Made by a program: the position numbers and the translations under genes. 64,000 bases of DNA, from NCBI RefSeq assembly GCF_030297595.1, contig NZ_AP028138.1, positions 1,240,001 to 1,304,000 of the forward strand. Reading direction: 5' to 3'. The DNA comes from Polynucleobacter sp. HIN7. Its GTDB lineage: Bacteria > Pseudomonadota > Gammaproteobacteria > Burkholderiales > Burkholderiaceae. The notes beneath the pieces were generated by a model. It searched no databases, was not told the origin of the DNA, and was given only the letters and a program-made list of their open reading frames with translations. Position 1 is the stretch's first letter, and each line of letters opens with the position of its first letter. Of the stretch, positions 39,473 through 48,876 are shown one piece after another.

Positions 39473-40540
39473 TTAACGCAGTGGTTGAATAAAACGATCG
39501 GCCACAGTCATTTCCGCTTCTCGCTTTCGCTCCTCAACTCGCTCGAGTAGATCAACGACCCAAGTCAGTCTTTCGTGAATAGTTCCACCGTAATGACGGA
39601 TGTGCGGTGTTTTATTCACCGCCTCAATCAAGAACTGAATCGAGGGATGTGCTTCTGGGTTAAAACGTCGGATCGAGAACTTCGCAATAATGGCTGAAGT
39701 GGCATGGGTTAATAAGACCAGTTTGCGTTGCTTTGAGACCACCGCCCGAACTGATACAGAATCCAGGTTCAAGCGCTCGACTTCACGACCAATCTCCGCA
39801 TAAATCAGACGTGCTGCAGCAATCGCTGGGCGACAGTCCCACGGCAAGTCACTAATTCCGATCTCGGCTTGCGTATAGAGTTTGTCGGCCTCTTTGAGAA
39901 GCCGCGCTACTACGCGTGAGATTGCCTCATTAAATTGTGGGTTTGCTAACCACTCCTTGGGTTCAAGCCCCTCCTCCCTCATCCACTCGATGGGCAGGTA
40001 GATCCTGCCGTTCATCGCATCTTCACCCACATCACGCGCAATATTGGTTAATTGCATCGCAAGGCCAAGTTCACAAGCACGCGCCACGGTCTCGGACTCA
40101 CGCTTTCCCATGATCAAACACATCATGGCGCCAACCGTACCAGCGACGCGTGCACAGTAATCGAGTAACTCATCAAAGGTCTCGTAGGTGCGGTACTGCG
40201 TATCCCATGCATATCCCTCAATCAATGCGAGTGGTAACTCTTTAGGGATATCAAAGGCACGCACCACCTCTGCTAGCGCCCGATCAGCCGCCTCATCAAT
40301 GGGTTGACCTAAATAGATGACATCTAATCGCTTTTGTAGAGTGATAATCGATTGCTCAGTAGCGTCTGCTGCATCGGCAATATCATCGGTGATCCGACAA
40401 AATGCATACAGAGCCGTAGCAGGATCCCGTACACGACTGGGCAATACACGCGAGGCAGCAAAAAAGGATTTGGAGCCATCGCGCATGGTTTCGACGCACT
40501 CACTGAGGTCCTGATCAAAGCGCTTCGAGCTGCGATTCAT
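39473..40540 (-). CDS. crtB: Phytoene synthase
   Basis: A 355-aa squalene/phytoene synthase that joins two geranylgeranyl diphosphates. The Asp-rich motifs are FCRITDDIADAADA (near residue 50) and QLTNIARDVGEDAMNGRIYLP. It overlaps crtI by four bases, forming a crtI-crtB unit downstream of the puf genes. It converges with crtC, leaving only 11 bases between the stops. Confidence 0.96.
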   Translation of the reverse strand: MNRSSKRFDQDLSECVETMRDGSKSFFAASRVLPSRVRDPATALYAFCRITDDIADAADATEQSIITLQKRLDVIYLGQPIDEAADRALAEVVRAFDIPKELPLALIEGYAWDTQYRTYETFDELLDYCARVAGTVGAMMCLIMGKRESETVARACELGLAMQLTNIARDVGEDAMNGRIYLPIEWMREEGLEPKEWLANPQFNEAISRVVARLLKEADKLYTQAEIGISDLPWDCRPAIAAARLIYAEIGREVERLNLDSVSVRAVVSKQRKLVLLTHATSAIIAKFSIRRFNPEAHPSIQFLIEAVNKTPHIRHYGGTIHERLTWVVDLLERVEERKREAEMTVADRFIQPLR

Positions 40541-42066
40541 TGCGCATACCCCTTTGCCACATTAATGGGATGGGGAACCACTGACATTAAAGCCTTCGCA
40601 GATGACAAAACACCCGGAATTCCGGCGCCAGGATGGGTGCCGGCACCCACCATATACAGTCCTTTTACATCCTCGCTACGGTTATGCGGTCTAAACCACG
40701 CACTTTGCAATAAGAGCGGCTCAAATCCAAAGGCAGCACCTTTGACTGACAACAACCGATCCTGAAAATCCTGCGGTGTGGTGCAAAACGAGGTAGTGAC
40801 ATGTTTTTGAAAACCAGGCAGTACTGATTGATCCAGATACTCTGCAATCGCCTGGCGATAGGACTCTGCAGTCTCTTGCCAGTTTGTGCCACTGTCTAAG
40901 TTTGGCACAGGTGACAAGACATAAAAGGTGTCATGACCTGTGGGCGCAAGACTCGGATCGGTCGCGGTTGGGCGATGTAAATAGAGACTGAAATCTTTCG
41001 CCAGCACTTTACGTTTGAAGATATCTTCCAGCAACTCGCGGTAACGCTTGCCCAGTAAAATCATATGGTGGGGGATGTCAGGATATTGCTGATTAGTTCC
41101 AAAATACCAAACAAACAAACTCATTGAATATTTGCTACGAGCTACTTTCTTATCGGTCCAAACCTTGCGATGCTGCGGTTCAATCAGCTTCTGGTAGGTC
41201 CAAGCGGCATCAGCATTCGAGACCACGATATCGGCTGGCACAAAATTACCATCTGCTAGCGTAATACCAACGGCTTTGCCATCACGCACCTCAATGCGCT
41301 TTACCTCCTGGTTGCATTGCACATCCACCCCTAAATCAGCCAATAAACGAACTAAGCCCTTAATCAGGGAGCCGGTACCGCCCATGGCTGAGAACACGCC
41401 GTGCTTGCGCTCCAAAGAATTAATGAGCGAGTACACCGCCGTTACCGAAAAAGGATTGCCGCCGATGAGAAGCGGATGAAAACTCATCACTTGGCGTAAC
41501 TTGTCGTTCTTCAAATGTCTTGCAACCAGTGTGTAGATGCTCTCCCAGGCCTTCATCTTCACCATCGATGGGAATGCCTCGAATAAATCACTTAGGGAGT
41601 CAAAGGCGACATTACTGAGTTCTTCAAAGCCCAGTTGATAGCATTTCTCGGCCTCAGCTAGAAAACGATCATAGCCCGGCAAGTCTGCTAGACTAAACTT
41701 AGCAACCTCATCACGCATGCGCGCCAGATCGCCTGTGTAATCAAAATGGCTGCCATCATCAAACCGAATTCGATAAAACGGATCCATCAGCCGCAGATCA
41801 ACATCATTCACAAGTTTTTCACCGCATAGCTCCCATAACTCTTCAAGTAAAAAGGGAGCCGTAATAATGGTGGGCCCGGCATCAAAGGTATAACCGTCGC
41901 GTTGATGTACATAGGCGCGCCCACCGGGCTTATCGAGCTTCTCAAATACCTTCACGCGGTAGCCCTTATGCGAAAGCCGAATCGCTGCAGCTAAACCACC
42001 AAAACCACTCCCAATCACCACCGCAATCGGGCGGTCATCACTGGGCAGATAGGTTCGTTTGAGCAT
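40537..42066 (-). CDS. crtI: Phytoene desaturase
   Basis: A 509-aa FAD-dependent desaturase that converts phytoene to neurosporene or lycopene. The N-terminal motif AVVIGSGFGGLAAAIRLSHKG and the C-terminal GLYMVGAGTHPGAGIPGVL are the CrtI signatures. With crtC, crtD, crtF and crtA also present, neurosporene feeding the spheroidene route is expected. The start lies 15 bases after the T-run of the pufC terminator, so its own promoter, if any, must overlap that hairpin or lie in pufC. Confidence 0.96.
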   Translation of the reverse strand: MLKRTYLPSDDRPIAVVIGSGFGGLAAAIRLSHKGYRVKVFEKLDKPGGRAYVHQRDGYTFDAGPTIITAPFLLEELWELCGEKLVNDVDLRLMDPFYRIRFDDGSHFDYTGDLARMRDEVAKFSLADLPGYDRFLAEAEKCYQLGFEELSNVAFDSLSDLFEAFPSMVKMKAWESIYTLVARHLKNDKLRQVMSFHPLLIGGNPFSVTAVYSLINSLERKHGVFSAMGGTGSLIKGLVRLLADLGVDVQCNQEVKRIEVRDGKAVGITLADGNFVPADIVVSNADAAWTYQKLIEPQHRKVWTDKKVARSKYSMSLFVWYFGTNQQYPDIPHHMILLGKRYRELLEDIFKRKVLAKDFSLYLHRPTATDPSLAPTGHDTFYVLSPVPNLDSGTNWQETAESYRQAIAEYLDQSVLPGFQKHVTTSFCTTPQDFQDRLLSVKGAAFGFEPLLLQSAWFRPHNRSEDVKGLYMVGAGTHPGAGIPGVLSSAKALMSVVPHPINVAKGYAQ

Positions 42067-42081
42067 GGCTTCCTAATTTAG

Positions 42082-42109
42082 AAAAAAATGGCGCCACGAA
42101 GGACGCCAT
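42082..42109 (-). terminator. Terminator between pufC and crtI
   Basis: On the minus strand ATGGCGTC pairs with GGCGCCAT (8 bp, one G-U) around a CTTCGT loop and is followed by seven T. It lies about 20 bases after the pufC stop codon. It should limit transcription from the puf genes into crtIB. Confidence 0.85.
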
Positions 42110-42130
42110 AAGTACCGGTTACATCATTCC

Positions 42131-43192
42131 TTACTTCATCGCTACAGTATTACTCTTCTCAGCAGGCTTTGGTGCAACGCGCGGTGCAGGCGTGCCTGTT
42201 AAGAATGGGTAATCTTTGAGCATCGAAACTCCGTAGAGAGGCTTATAGGCTCCCTGATGACAGGTTGCGCAATTCGCTTTTGCCACATCCCCTTCGGGTC
42301 CCAATCGATGGGCCGGGAATACATTGGTAATCGGCACCATGTAGTTGTTATTAATGTCACGCGCCATCCGAATGCCATACCATGCGGTCATCCGCTGCGG
42401 TGGACTTTGCGACCACTCAGGCATTGCGCGGGTATTGTGGCAATACGCACAATTCACACCCAATGAGTTCGACATATGCACCATCAAGCCAAATACTTTT
42501 TCAGTATCCTGGATGCTGTTCTTATTGCCAGTGGGTAAAGCCGTTGGTCCATTCATGCGAATGTTTTCAGCTTTTAATAAGTAAGGGGTGAATGGGTCAT
42601 AGGGCAAATCACTCCCGCCCACTGATTGTGAGGGGGTATTTTGGCCATTCTTGCCCGTTAAGAACCCACTGCCCTGTTGCTTAGCAGGATCGGTAAACCA
42701 AACGTTTTGTGGAATGTTGTTTCCACGGTGGCAAGTGTAGCAGGTCACCCCAGTATCCGCCACGTGTGATTTCCATTCCACGTTAATTCGTTGGGTCATC
42801 TGAATCATCTTGCGCGAGACAATTTTTGTGTAATTCGAGTCTTCAGCAAAATTTGCGACGTTATGGCAGTAGGCACAACCTTGCTCAGGGGCAACCCAGC
42901 TGGTCATTGCCACCATAAAGTTGGTGAACTGGGCAACGCTCAGATTTCCTAAGACCTTGACGTTTTTGTAGACAGCGCCAGCTTTTGGACCATCCGCATC
43001 AGCAGGAATCGATACCGGTACCTGATTCTTTTCTGCCTGCGCCTCTAACGTACGTGGGTTGTATACCATTGCCATACCGGTGCCACGGAAACCACTCTGC
43101 ACTGAGTCCACTGGCGGGCGTTCACATGCCGTTAGAAATAATGTGGCTCCGGCCAGAGCAGCAATGCCCAATATGCGTTGAATTGAGTTCAT
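42131..43192 (-). CDS. pufC: Tetraheme cytochrome subunit of the reaction centre
   Basis: A 353-aa lipoprotein (lipobox LTAC, Cys23) with four heme motifs: CAYCH 106-110, CYTCH 151-155, CAYCH 248-252 and CATCH 308-312. It re-reduces the special pair from soluble donors in the periplasm. The tail is Pro/Ala/Lys-rich. It follows pufM by 9 bases and is the last puf gene before the terminator. Possession of PufC is usual in Burkholderiales phototrophs, unlike Rhodobacter. Confidence 0.97.
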   Translation of the reverse strand: MNSIQRILGIAALAGATLFLTACERPPVDSVQSGFRGTGMAMVYNPRTLEAQAEKNQVPVSIPADADGPKAGAVYKNVKVLGNLSVAQFTNFMVAMTSWVAPEQGCAYCHNVANFAEDSNYTKIVSRKMIQMTQRINVEWKSHVADTGVTCYTCHRGNNIPQNVWFTDPAKQQGSGFLTGKNGQNTPSQSVGGSDLPYDPFTPYLLKAENIRMNGPTALPTGNKNSIQDTEKVFGLMVHMSNSLGVNCAYCHNTRAMPEWSQSPPQRMTAWYGIRMARDINNNYMVPITNVFPAHRLGPEGDVAKANCATCHQGAYKPLYGVSMLKDYPFLTGTPAPRVAPKPAEKSNTVAMK

Positions 43193-43201
43193 GATTGCTC
43201 C

Positions 43202-44200
43202 TTATTTCGCAACAGGTGGAGGTGGCACAAATGTTGCTGCTGGGTCAACCGTGGGGATACTATAGACATCAGGGTATGCAGGTGCAACCCCATGCTTCAC
43301 AGCCCACAAGTACCAGTTATCAACCACAGTACCGGTTAATAAAATGCCGATGCCGCCAGTGAGTGGCACTAGCACGGCAAACCACCAGGCCCAACGGTGA
43401 ATCGACTCCATCGTGGCGTTAAAGCCCATGGTCCATCTCCAGAATAATCCGGCACGCTCCGATGCAGTACCGCGATCCACAATTTGCTCAATCTCGCGCT
43501 CACCACCATAGCGACCAACCGCTAGGATGGTTGCGCCATGCATGGCAAATAACAGTGCTGATCCATACAGGAAGGCAATGGAGAGCATATGAAATGGGTT
43601 GTAAAACAAATTACCGTAACGCAAAGAGAATGCAGCAGTCCAATCCAAATGCGAGAAGATACCAAAGGGCACGCCTTCACTCCAGCTGCCCACTAATAGC
43701 GGTCTAAAGAAGCCTAAGACGAGGAACAACCAAATTGCTGACAAGAAAGCCCAAGCAATATGGGTACCCATACCAAGTGCAACCGCACGTCGGTAGGTTC
43801 GCCACCACCATAACAGTACCGATGCAGTTAAGAATGCACCGGCCATCATCCACCAACCGCCTTCAGAGAGCGGCATGATGAAGTTCAGGCCATGCTTCGG
43901 CAAGGGCGGATCAAGCGATAACCAAAAGAGTTGGCGCACAAACTGGATGGGATCCCAGTTCACCGAGGCCAACATATTCCAGCCAATGATCTGAAAGCCG
44001 ATCATGCCAAAGAATAAGGAGGCAATCCCAATCGTTCCTAAGTAAATAGGGCCAATCTGCGCATTGCCTAGACGCCCAAATAAATGGACTAAAAAGGGTT
44101 TGCCAATCCGCTCGCGCTCATCCTTTCTGGGATTAAGTGGTGAGCCATGATGCGGTTCAGCAACCACCTGAACCTGGGTAAATAAATTTTGATAGTCCAT
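43202..44200 (-). CDS. pufM: Reaction centre M subunit
   Basis: A 332-aa five-helix subunit that with PufL binds the bacteriochlorophylls, bacteriopheophytins, quinones and non-heme iron. The start NLFTQVQV and the helix segment [29 protein letters not shown], with its pigment and iron-ligating histidines, are clear. The C-terminal extension ends in [10 protein letters not shown], typical of species that have PufC. It follows pufL by 21 bases. Confidence 0.97.
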   Translation of the reverse strand: MDYQNLFTQVQVVAEPHHGSPLNPRKDERERIGKPFLVHLFGRLGNAQIGPIYLGTIGIASLFFGMIGFQIIGWNMLASVNWDPIQFVRQLFWLSLDPPLPKHGLNFIMPLSEGGWWMMAGAFLTASVLLWWWRTYRRAVALGMGTHIAWAFLSAIWLFLVLGFFRPLLVGSWSEGVPFGIFSHLDWTAAFSLRYGNLFYNPFHMLSIAFLYGSALLFAMHGATILAVGRYGGEREIEQIVDRGTASERAGLFWRWTMGFNATMESIHRWAWWFAVLVPLTGGIGILLTGTVVDNWYLWAVKHGVAPAYPDVYSIPTVDPAATFVPPPPVAK

Positions 44201-44221
44201 ATTCTTATCCCTCGATTCTTT

Positions 44222-45046
44222 TTATGACCAAATGGGGAGGTTTAACCACCAACCCCACCACTCTGGCCAACCACGAGTCCAAAATGGCCCACTAATAACA
44301 ATGCAAACGGCACTCCAAAAGACCGCCGCCAATGCCAAAAACAAACCAAGTCGGTGGATTCCTAAGGTACCAACGGAGTAGCCAATCAAATCTCGAAAGA
44401 AGGTATCTTCGTGCTCGGGGGTTTTAACAAACTCGCCTTTTTGCGGATTCGTTGACGACAGCACTAATGCACCGTGCATAGCAAGTGCAAGGGTCGTCGT
44501 AAAGAATAAGGTGATCGCAATCATGTGCGCGGGGTTGTAATGAAAGTGCAAGTATTGATAGCCGACGTTTGAGACCCAATCGAGGTGACTCAAGATACCG
44601 TAGGGGAATCCATGCCCCCAAGCGCCCATCAATACGGGACGAATCACAACCAGCGTGAAATACCCAAAGACCGCGACTGAGAAGGCGAATGGCACATGAA
44701 AGCCCATACCTAATTTGCGACAGATCTCGACTTCACGAAGTGCCCATGATCCAAATGCGCCTAGCGCACAAATCGTAATTAACTGCCACAGTCCTCCCTC
44801 CATCAGTGGAGCGGGTGCTAGGCCGTATTTCAAATCGGGCGGGGCGATATTAATCTGCCACAAGTTCCAAGTTGGTCCTTGCGATGCGCCCCACAAAATG
44901 AGTGCAGTGCCTAAAAAGGTAAAGAAGATCGTGGTGATACCAAAAAATCCGACATAAAAAGGGCCCACCCAAAAGTCGAATAAATCTCCGCCAACCAGGG
45001 TTCCCCCTCGTACTCGGTACTTTCGTTCAAAGCTGAGCATGGCCAT
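44222..45046 (-). CDS. pufL: Reaction centre L subunit
   Basis: A 274-aa five-helix subunit of the type-2 reaction centre. Characteristic pieces are [34 protein letters not shown] and the ligand segment [25 protein letters not shown] good AAGGAAGGA ribosome-binding site precedes it. Upstream, between pufA and pufL, lies a 13-bp stem-loop. Confidence 0.97.
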   Translation of the reverse strand: MAMLSFERKYRVRGGTLVGGDLFDFWVGPFYVGFFGITTIFFTFLGTALILWGASQGPTWNLWQINIAPPDLKYGLAPAPLMEGGLWQLITICALGAFGSWALREVEICRKLGMGFHVPFAFSVAVFGYFTLVVIRPVLMGAWGHGFPYGILSHLDWVSNVGYQYLHFHYNPAHMIAITLFFTTTLALAMHGALVLSSTNPQKGEFVKTPEHEDTFFRDLIGYSVGTLGIHRLGLFLALAAVFWSAVCIVISGPFWTRGWPEWWGWWLNLPIWS

Positions 45047-45067
45047 TTTTTAGTCCTTCCTTTAATT

Positions 45068-45106
45068 GGTAGATAAGACTCGATATGTAGTCAAGTCCTA
45101 TCCACC
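45068..45106 (-). promoter_or_regulatory. Intercistronic stem-loop between pufA and pufL
   Basis: On the transcript GGTGGATAGGACT pairs with AGTCTTATCTACC over 13 bp (two G-U pairs) around a 13-base loop. There is no T-run, so it is not a terminator. It sits where a hairpin in the Rhodobacter puf mRNA protects the upstream antenna segment from 3' decay, and probably does the same here. Confidence 0.78.
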
Positions 45107-45125
45107 ACGGTTTTCATGATGCTTA

Positions 45126-45332
45126 CTACTTTGCTGCTGGTACTGCTGGTGGTTTAGCTGCTCCACTGTTACCAGTTTGTTTTACATACTCAGCCTGACT
45201 TAAACCATCAAGCCAATTAAAACGAACTGTGCTTAGCAGAATCAAATGAATCATTGCTGCCAAACCGAACAGGAAGATTCCTTGAATAGCCATAGCCCGT
45301 AATGGGTCATATAGTTTCCAAATTCTCCACAT
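45126..45332 (-). CDS. pufA: LH1 antenna alpha polypeptide
   Basis: A 68-aa single-helix protein. It begins MWRIWKLYDPLRAM as LH1 alpha chains do, with the bacteriochlorophyll-binding His29 in LAAMIHLILLST and a WLDG segment after the helix. The Ala/Pro-rich tail (about 55-68) is longer than the core requires and may be trimmed. The gene comes after a 74-aa ORF rather than directly after pufB. Confidence 0.96.
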   Translation of the reverse strand: MWRIWKLYDPLRAMAIQGIFLFGLAAMIHLILLSTVRFNWLDGLSQAEYVKQTGNSGAAKPPAVPAAK

Positions 45333-45342
45333 GGTATTTCTC

Positions 45343-45567
45343 CTAAGTTAAATACGACATAAAGCTATAAACCGCAGACCTTACGCCGTCGATCATTGAC
45401 TTCTCTTCTGATCCTGGTAACCAGGATCTCCACTGACCCGGTAAGAACACAGTAAAGAGCGCGAGTACAAAACACACCACAAAACACAAGACAAAAATCG
45501 TCTTGAACGTGATTGAATCGTTCTTAGCGATTTCTTGTACCGAGTGGTTTAAATGGATATCTTTCAT
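45343..45567 (-). CDS. Small single-helix membrane protein encoded between pufB and pufA, unknown
   Basis: A 74-aa ORF of unrecognised family. It has a polar N-terminus, one strongly hydrophobic helix (about 21-43, with Cys28 and Cys32), a Trp/Pro turn (FLPGQWRSWLPG) and an amphipathic tail (VRSAVYSFMSYLT). It lacks the His and W-x-x motif of antenna alpha or beta chains and does not look like PufX or PufQ. AAAGG lies about 9 bases before the ATG, and the gene is 10 bases from pufA and 30 from pufB. That places it in the most strongly expressed part of the puf operon. It could be an extra core-complex subunit or assembly factor. Confidence 0.75.
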   Translation of the reverse strand: MKDIHLNHSVQEIAKNDSITFKTIFVLCFVVCFVLALFTVFLPGQWRSWLPGSEEKSMIDGVRSAVYSFMSYLT

Positions 45568-45597
45568 ATCGTTACCTTTACGTTGTTACTTCCGATT

Positions 45598-45747
45598 TCA
45601 GTAGAACCAAGGACGCCAAGCCCACACCAAAATGTGAGCAATGACCGCTATTGCAGTAAACCCGACCAAACCTTGGACATAAAACTGGTGAAATTCTTTC
45701 GCCTCGTCGTCGGTAAGACCAGAAATAGAGCCTCTGTGATCACTCAT
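45598..45747 (-). CDS. pufB: LH1 antenna beta polypeptide
   Basis: A 49-aa protein of standard LH1 beta form: [18 protein letters not shown] on the cytoplasmic side, one helix with bacteriochlorophyll-ligating His38 ([12 protein letters not shown]), and a short aromatic end. The ATG at 45747 follows a strong GAAGGAGGG site. An upstream in-frame ATG at 45831 would only add non-conserved leader sequence. It is the first puf gene; no pufQ is found before it. Confidence 0.96.
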   Translation of the reverse strand: MSDHRGSISGLTDDEAKEFHQFYVQGLVGFTAIAVIAHILVWAWRPWFY

Positions 45748-45768
45748 TCGAGATCCCTCCTTCAAAAT

Positions 45769-45782
45769 TAGCCTTTCGGCTA
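45769..45782 (-). promoter_or_regulatory. Small GAAA-loop hairpin in the pufB leader
   Basis: On the transcript TAGCC pairs with GGCTA around a GAAA tetraloop, then ATTTT, just before the pufB ribosome-binding site. It could stabilise the 5' end of processed puf mRNA. The stem is short, so this is tentative. Confidence 0.4.
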
Positions 45783-45858
45783 GCACCGCGCAAAGCCCGC
45801 GCGACAAGGGCATATGGCATGGAACTGCCACATTGGGGATGGAGCAAAGTAGTCAGAT

Positions 45859-47337
45859 TCATACTTTCTCCGATATGGGGTTGGGTGTTTTCTCTTGCAC
45901 AATCTCAGGACAAGACAGGCGCACGCGCTCTGCAGTGACTCGTGCTTCACCTGAGGATTCGGTATCGCGCTCGACGCGATCACGTAATTGCTTGGCTGCC
46001 GAGATTTGCACTAAGACCGGTTGTTTCTGAACATAATTAGCAACCATGGTTTGTGCGTCGCTATCCCACAAGAAGGCATTCGCTGCTTGACCACGTGCCA
46101 AGGTGGAGTCGACCTTATCCATTTCAGTACCTAAGGGCAAGATATGGAACAGTGCATCAAACAGCCCATTGCAAAACTCTTGGATTAAATAGGTTGCGCC
46201 GGCGTATCCCATGAATGGCGTGCCAGTATGGCGCCGAATAATTGCGCCAGGAAATGATGCAGGGATATACATACCCTTACCACCCGCTTCGGCTAGATAC
46301 ATTCGTTCGTTGTAACTACCAAATAATACGAGAGGTGCTTTTTCTTTTACCAATTTACGAATTTCTTCACTATCGGTTTTCTGACCAGGCTTACGTGAAA
46401 TGGCAAAGCTGCATGGCAGCCCCATCTCCTCGCTCAAGAAATGAGAGATCCCGCGCGTGTAGGTCTCGTTTGCAACAATTGCAAAATTTGCGGTCCCAAA
46501 AAAGTCCTGCGTCACCGAGCGCCACAGATCCCAAATTGGCTTAATCGTGGTGTGCTTCTCACGCTCAATAAATGGCTCGGGATCAAGATCAAGCAACTCA
46601 CCTAGTTTGCGCAAGAACTTGGTCGTACTATGAAGACCAATCGGTGCCTGTAAATAAGGGCGATCAAGGGCTTCGCAGAGCATGCGCCCAAACTCGCGGT
46701 ACATGCAAATATTGACATCGGCTTCGACTAAACGCGACACATCGGCTAAGTGACTACCGAGTGGAAACACCATATTGATCTCAGCGCCAATTCCTTGGAC
46801 CAAACGGCGGATCTCAGCCAAGTCGCTCGGCATATTAAACGTGCCATAAGCAGGACCAATAATATTGACGCGCGGCTTCTCACCTTCTTTGCGGGGCTTA
46901 CGGGCCGGCACATTCTTAATGCCATACTCAGACCATAACCAATACATCGCGCGATTCGCGCACTGCCATTGGTCTTCATCAATGGTGCGCGGTAGGAATC
47001 TTGCAATTGCTGTACCTTCAGGTGTAACACCACCACCAATCATCTCGGCAATTGATCCGGTTACAACTACTGCGGGTAAATCAGGATCTAAGGTAGCATG
47101 AGCGCGCTTCATCGAACCTTCGGTACCCTCGCGCCCCAATTGCTCTTCTGCTAATCCGGTGACTACGATGGGCAACTCATGCGGCGGTAAGGCATCGGTG
47201 TAATGCAAGACCGAGGTAACGGGTAAGTTCTCACATCCTACTGGCCCATCAATAACCACCTGCAATCCCTTGATGGCCGTGAACACATATACGGCCCCCC
47301 AGTAGCCGCCAGCACGATCGTGATCAATGACGTACAT
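45859..47337 (-). CDS. bchZ: Chlorophyllide a reductase subunit Z
   Basis: A 492-aa NifK-like subunit of the enzyme that reduces ring B of chlorophyllide a, giving the bacteriochlorin ring. It begins [20 protein letters not shown], with the cluster cysteine in [24 protein letters not shown]. The start coincides with the end of bchY. The 111 bases between its stop and pufB form the puf leader. Confidence 0.96.
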   Translation of the reverse strand: MYVIDHDRAGGYWGAVYVFTAIKGLQVVIDGPVGCENLPVTSVLHYTDALPPHELPIVVTGLAEEQLGREGTEGSMKRAHATLDPDLPAVVVTGSIAEMIGGGVTPEGTAIARFLPRTIDEDQWQCANRAMYWLWSEYGIKNVPARKPRKEGEKPRVNIIGPAYGTFNMPSDLAEIRRLVQGIGAEINMVFPLGSHLADVSRLVEADVNICMYREFGRMLCEALDRPYLQAPIGLHSTTKFLRKLGELLDLDPEPFIEREKHTTIKPIWDLWRSVTQDFFGTANFAIVANETYTRGISHFLSEEMGLPCSFAISRKPGQKTDSEEIRKLVKEKAPLVLFGSYNERMYLAEAGGKGMYIPASFPGAIIRRHTGTPFMGYAGATYLIQEFCNGLFDALFHILPLGTEMDKVDSTLARGQAANAFLWDSDAQTMVANYVQKQPVLVQISAAKQLRDRVERDTESSGEARVTAERVRLSCPEIVQEKTPNPISEKV

Positions 47338-48872
47338 CAGATCATCTCCTCGGCTTTGCGCTTCTTGATCGCTTTTTCTAACTTGCGACGGGTCTCGGCT
47401 TTGAACTCAGGACGATCTTTGGGAACGCTTTCCCAAACACCGGCATTATGGCTCGCACCCACTTCACCAAAGAAGGCTTTCATCTCATCAAAGCGTGCTT
47501 GATTTCCAATCGCGGCATTAATTACTTGCGCTAGCGATCCAGCGCCTGCAGGCCCCATTAAAGGACGTGCTGAAATGAGGTTCGTGAAATACAGACTAGG
47601 AATCGATGCTTGCTTGGCTGCTTGTACTACCGGCGTGGTACCAATGGCTAAATCGGGTTGATACTCGGCCATCGCTGCTAAATCCTGCTCAAGTGAGGCG
47701 CGGAACTGCACTTGCACACCTTTTGCTTCTAACCATTCCCGATCCGCATCACTCCAGACTGTGCGGGGACAGGCAGATCCAACATACCGAACATCTGCAC
47801 CACTCTCAATGAGTAAGCGTGCGACTAGAAGTTCAGAGCCTTCGTAACCACTTAAGGTAATACGACCTTTAATCGGGGTTGCGCCAAGCACTGCTTTAAT
47901 CGCTGGCAAGATTTTGTGTTTAGCGGCATTAATTCGGTCTTGCGGTGTATTGGTTACTTTGCCAATCGCTTCTAACCATGCAGCAGTTCCCTCGTAACCA
48001 ACCGGCGCAGATCCAACGATGGGTCGACCTGCGGCTTCAAACTCCCGAACACTGGCTGTATAAAACGGATGAATCGCTGCGACTGCTTTGCAATCGAGCG
48101 CTTGATACAACTCACGCCATTCACGCGTTGGTACTGTAGCGCCTACCGCAAGATCCATCGGCTCCAACATGGCGCCAATGACTGCGGGATCGGCTGGGAA
48201 CATCTCTCCTAAAAGCGTGATGGTCGGTTTGGTTTGCACGCCAGTACGCGGCGCTTGCACGGGACCAGCCATGATTTCATGGCGGGCGTATTGCAACATG
48301 GCACCGGCTAGTACATCTTTTGCCTCAGCATGGGTTGGCACACCAAAGCCTGGCACATCAATACCAATAATACGTACCCCATTAATTTCTTTAGGCAGCA
48401 ACTGCAGCGGTACGCCACTTGCAGTGGGGACACATAAATTAATAATGACAATCGCATCGTACTTGCTGGGGTCGGCCTGTTCGTGCACCGAGTCCCGAAT
48501 ATCTTCAAAGAGTTTTCCAGTGACCAGGGTCTCGGAATTAAATGGCACATAACCCACGCTACGACGCGCACCATAGAAATGCGAGGTAAACGTTAAGCCA
48601 TACACACAGCAGGCAGAGCCCGACAAAATGGTAGCGGTGCGACGCATGCGCAATCCAACCCGCAATGATCCAAAGGCTGGGCACATACTTTGTGGTTGAT
48701 CGTGCGGCCCTTTGGGATAGTCCTGTGCATAGCGTTGCAATACCTCCGCTTTGCCCGCAGACTTTGCTGCATCCATCATTTGCTTTTCACCCGCATGGCA
48801 TCCCACGCCATCCCCTTGGGATGGATCGTTGACCAACTGCTCGGGCACGATGGGAATGATAGGCTTTGTCAT
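47337..48872 (-). CDS. bchY: Chlorophyllide a reductase subunit Y
   Basis: A NifD-like subunit of about 511 aa that shares a 4Fe-4S cluster with BchZ. Cysteines in [22 protein letters not shown] and [12 protein letters not shown] fit the cluster ligands. The ATG at 48872 is favoured because it lies just after bchX; an in-frame ATG at 48902 overlaps bchX. It is part of the bchCXYZ block of the superoperon. Confidence 0.95.
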   Translation of the reverse strand: MTKPIIPIVPEQLVNDPSQGDGVGCHAGEKQMMDAAKSAGKAEVLQRYAQDYPKGPHDQPQSMCPAFGSLRVGLRMRRTATILSGSACCVYGLTFTSHFYGARRSVGYVPFNSETLVTGKLFEDIRDSVHEQADPSKYDAIVIINLCVPTASGVPLQLLPKEINGVRIIGIDVPGFGVPTHAEAKDVLAGAMLQYARHEIMAGPVQAPRTGVQTKPTITLLGEMFPADPAVIGAMLEPMDLAVGATVPTREWRELYQALDCKAVAAIHPFYTASVREFEAAGRPIVGSAPVGYEGTAAWLEAIGKVTNTPQDRINAAKHKILPAIKAVLGATPIKGRITLSGYEGSELLVARLLIESGADVRYVGSACPRTVWSDADREWLEAKGVQVQFRASLEQDLAAMAEYQPDLAIGTTPVVQAAKQASIPSLYFTNLISARPLMGPAGAGSLAQVINAAIGNQARFDEMKAFFGEVGASHNAGVWESVPKDRPEFKAETRRKLEKAIKKRKAEEMI

Positions 48873-48876
48873 GGAT

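Noticed and set aside
45343..45567. Identity as PufX, PufQ or a second LH1 alpha/beta chain
   Set aside because: There is no antenna His ligand with its W-containing context, and neither the PufX Gly-rich helix nor the PufQ pattern is visible.
45780..45983. 67-aa ORF over the end of bchZ and the puf leader, considered as a pufQ-like gene
   Set aside because: Most of it is an out-of-frame reading of the bchZ end, and it has no membrane helix or ribosome-binding site.
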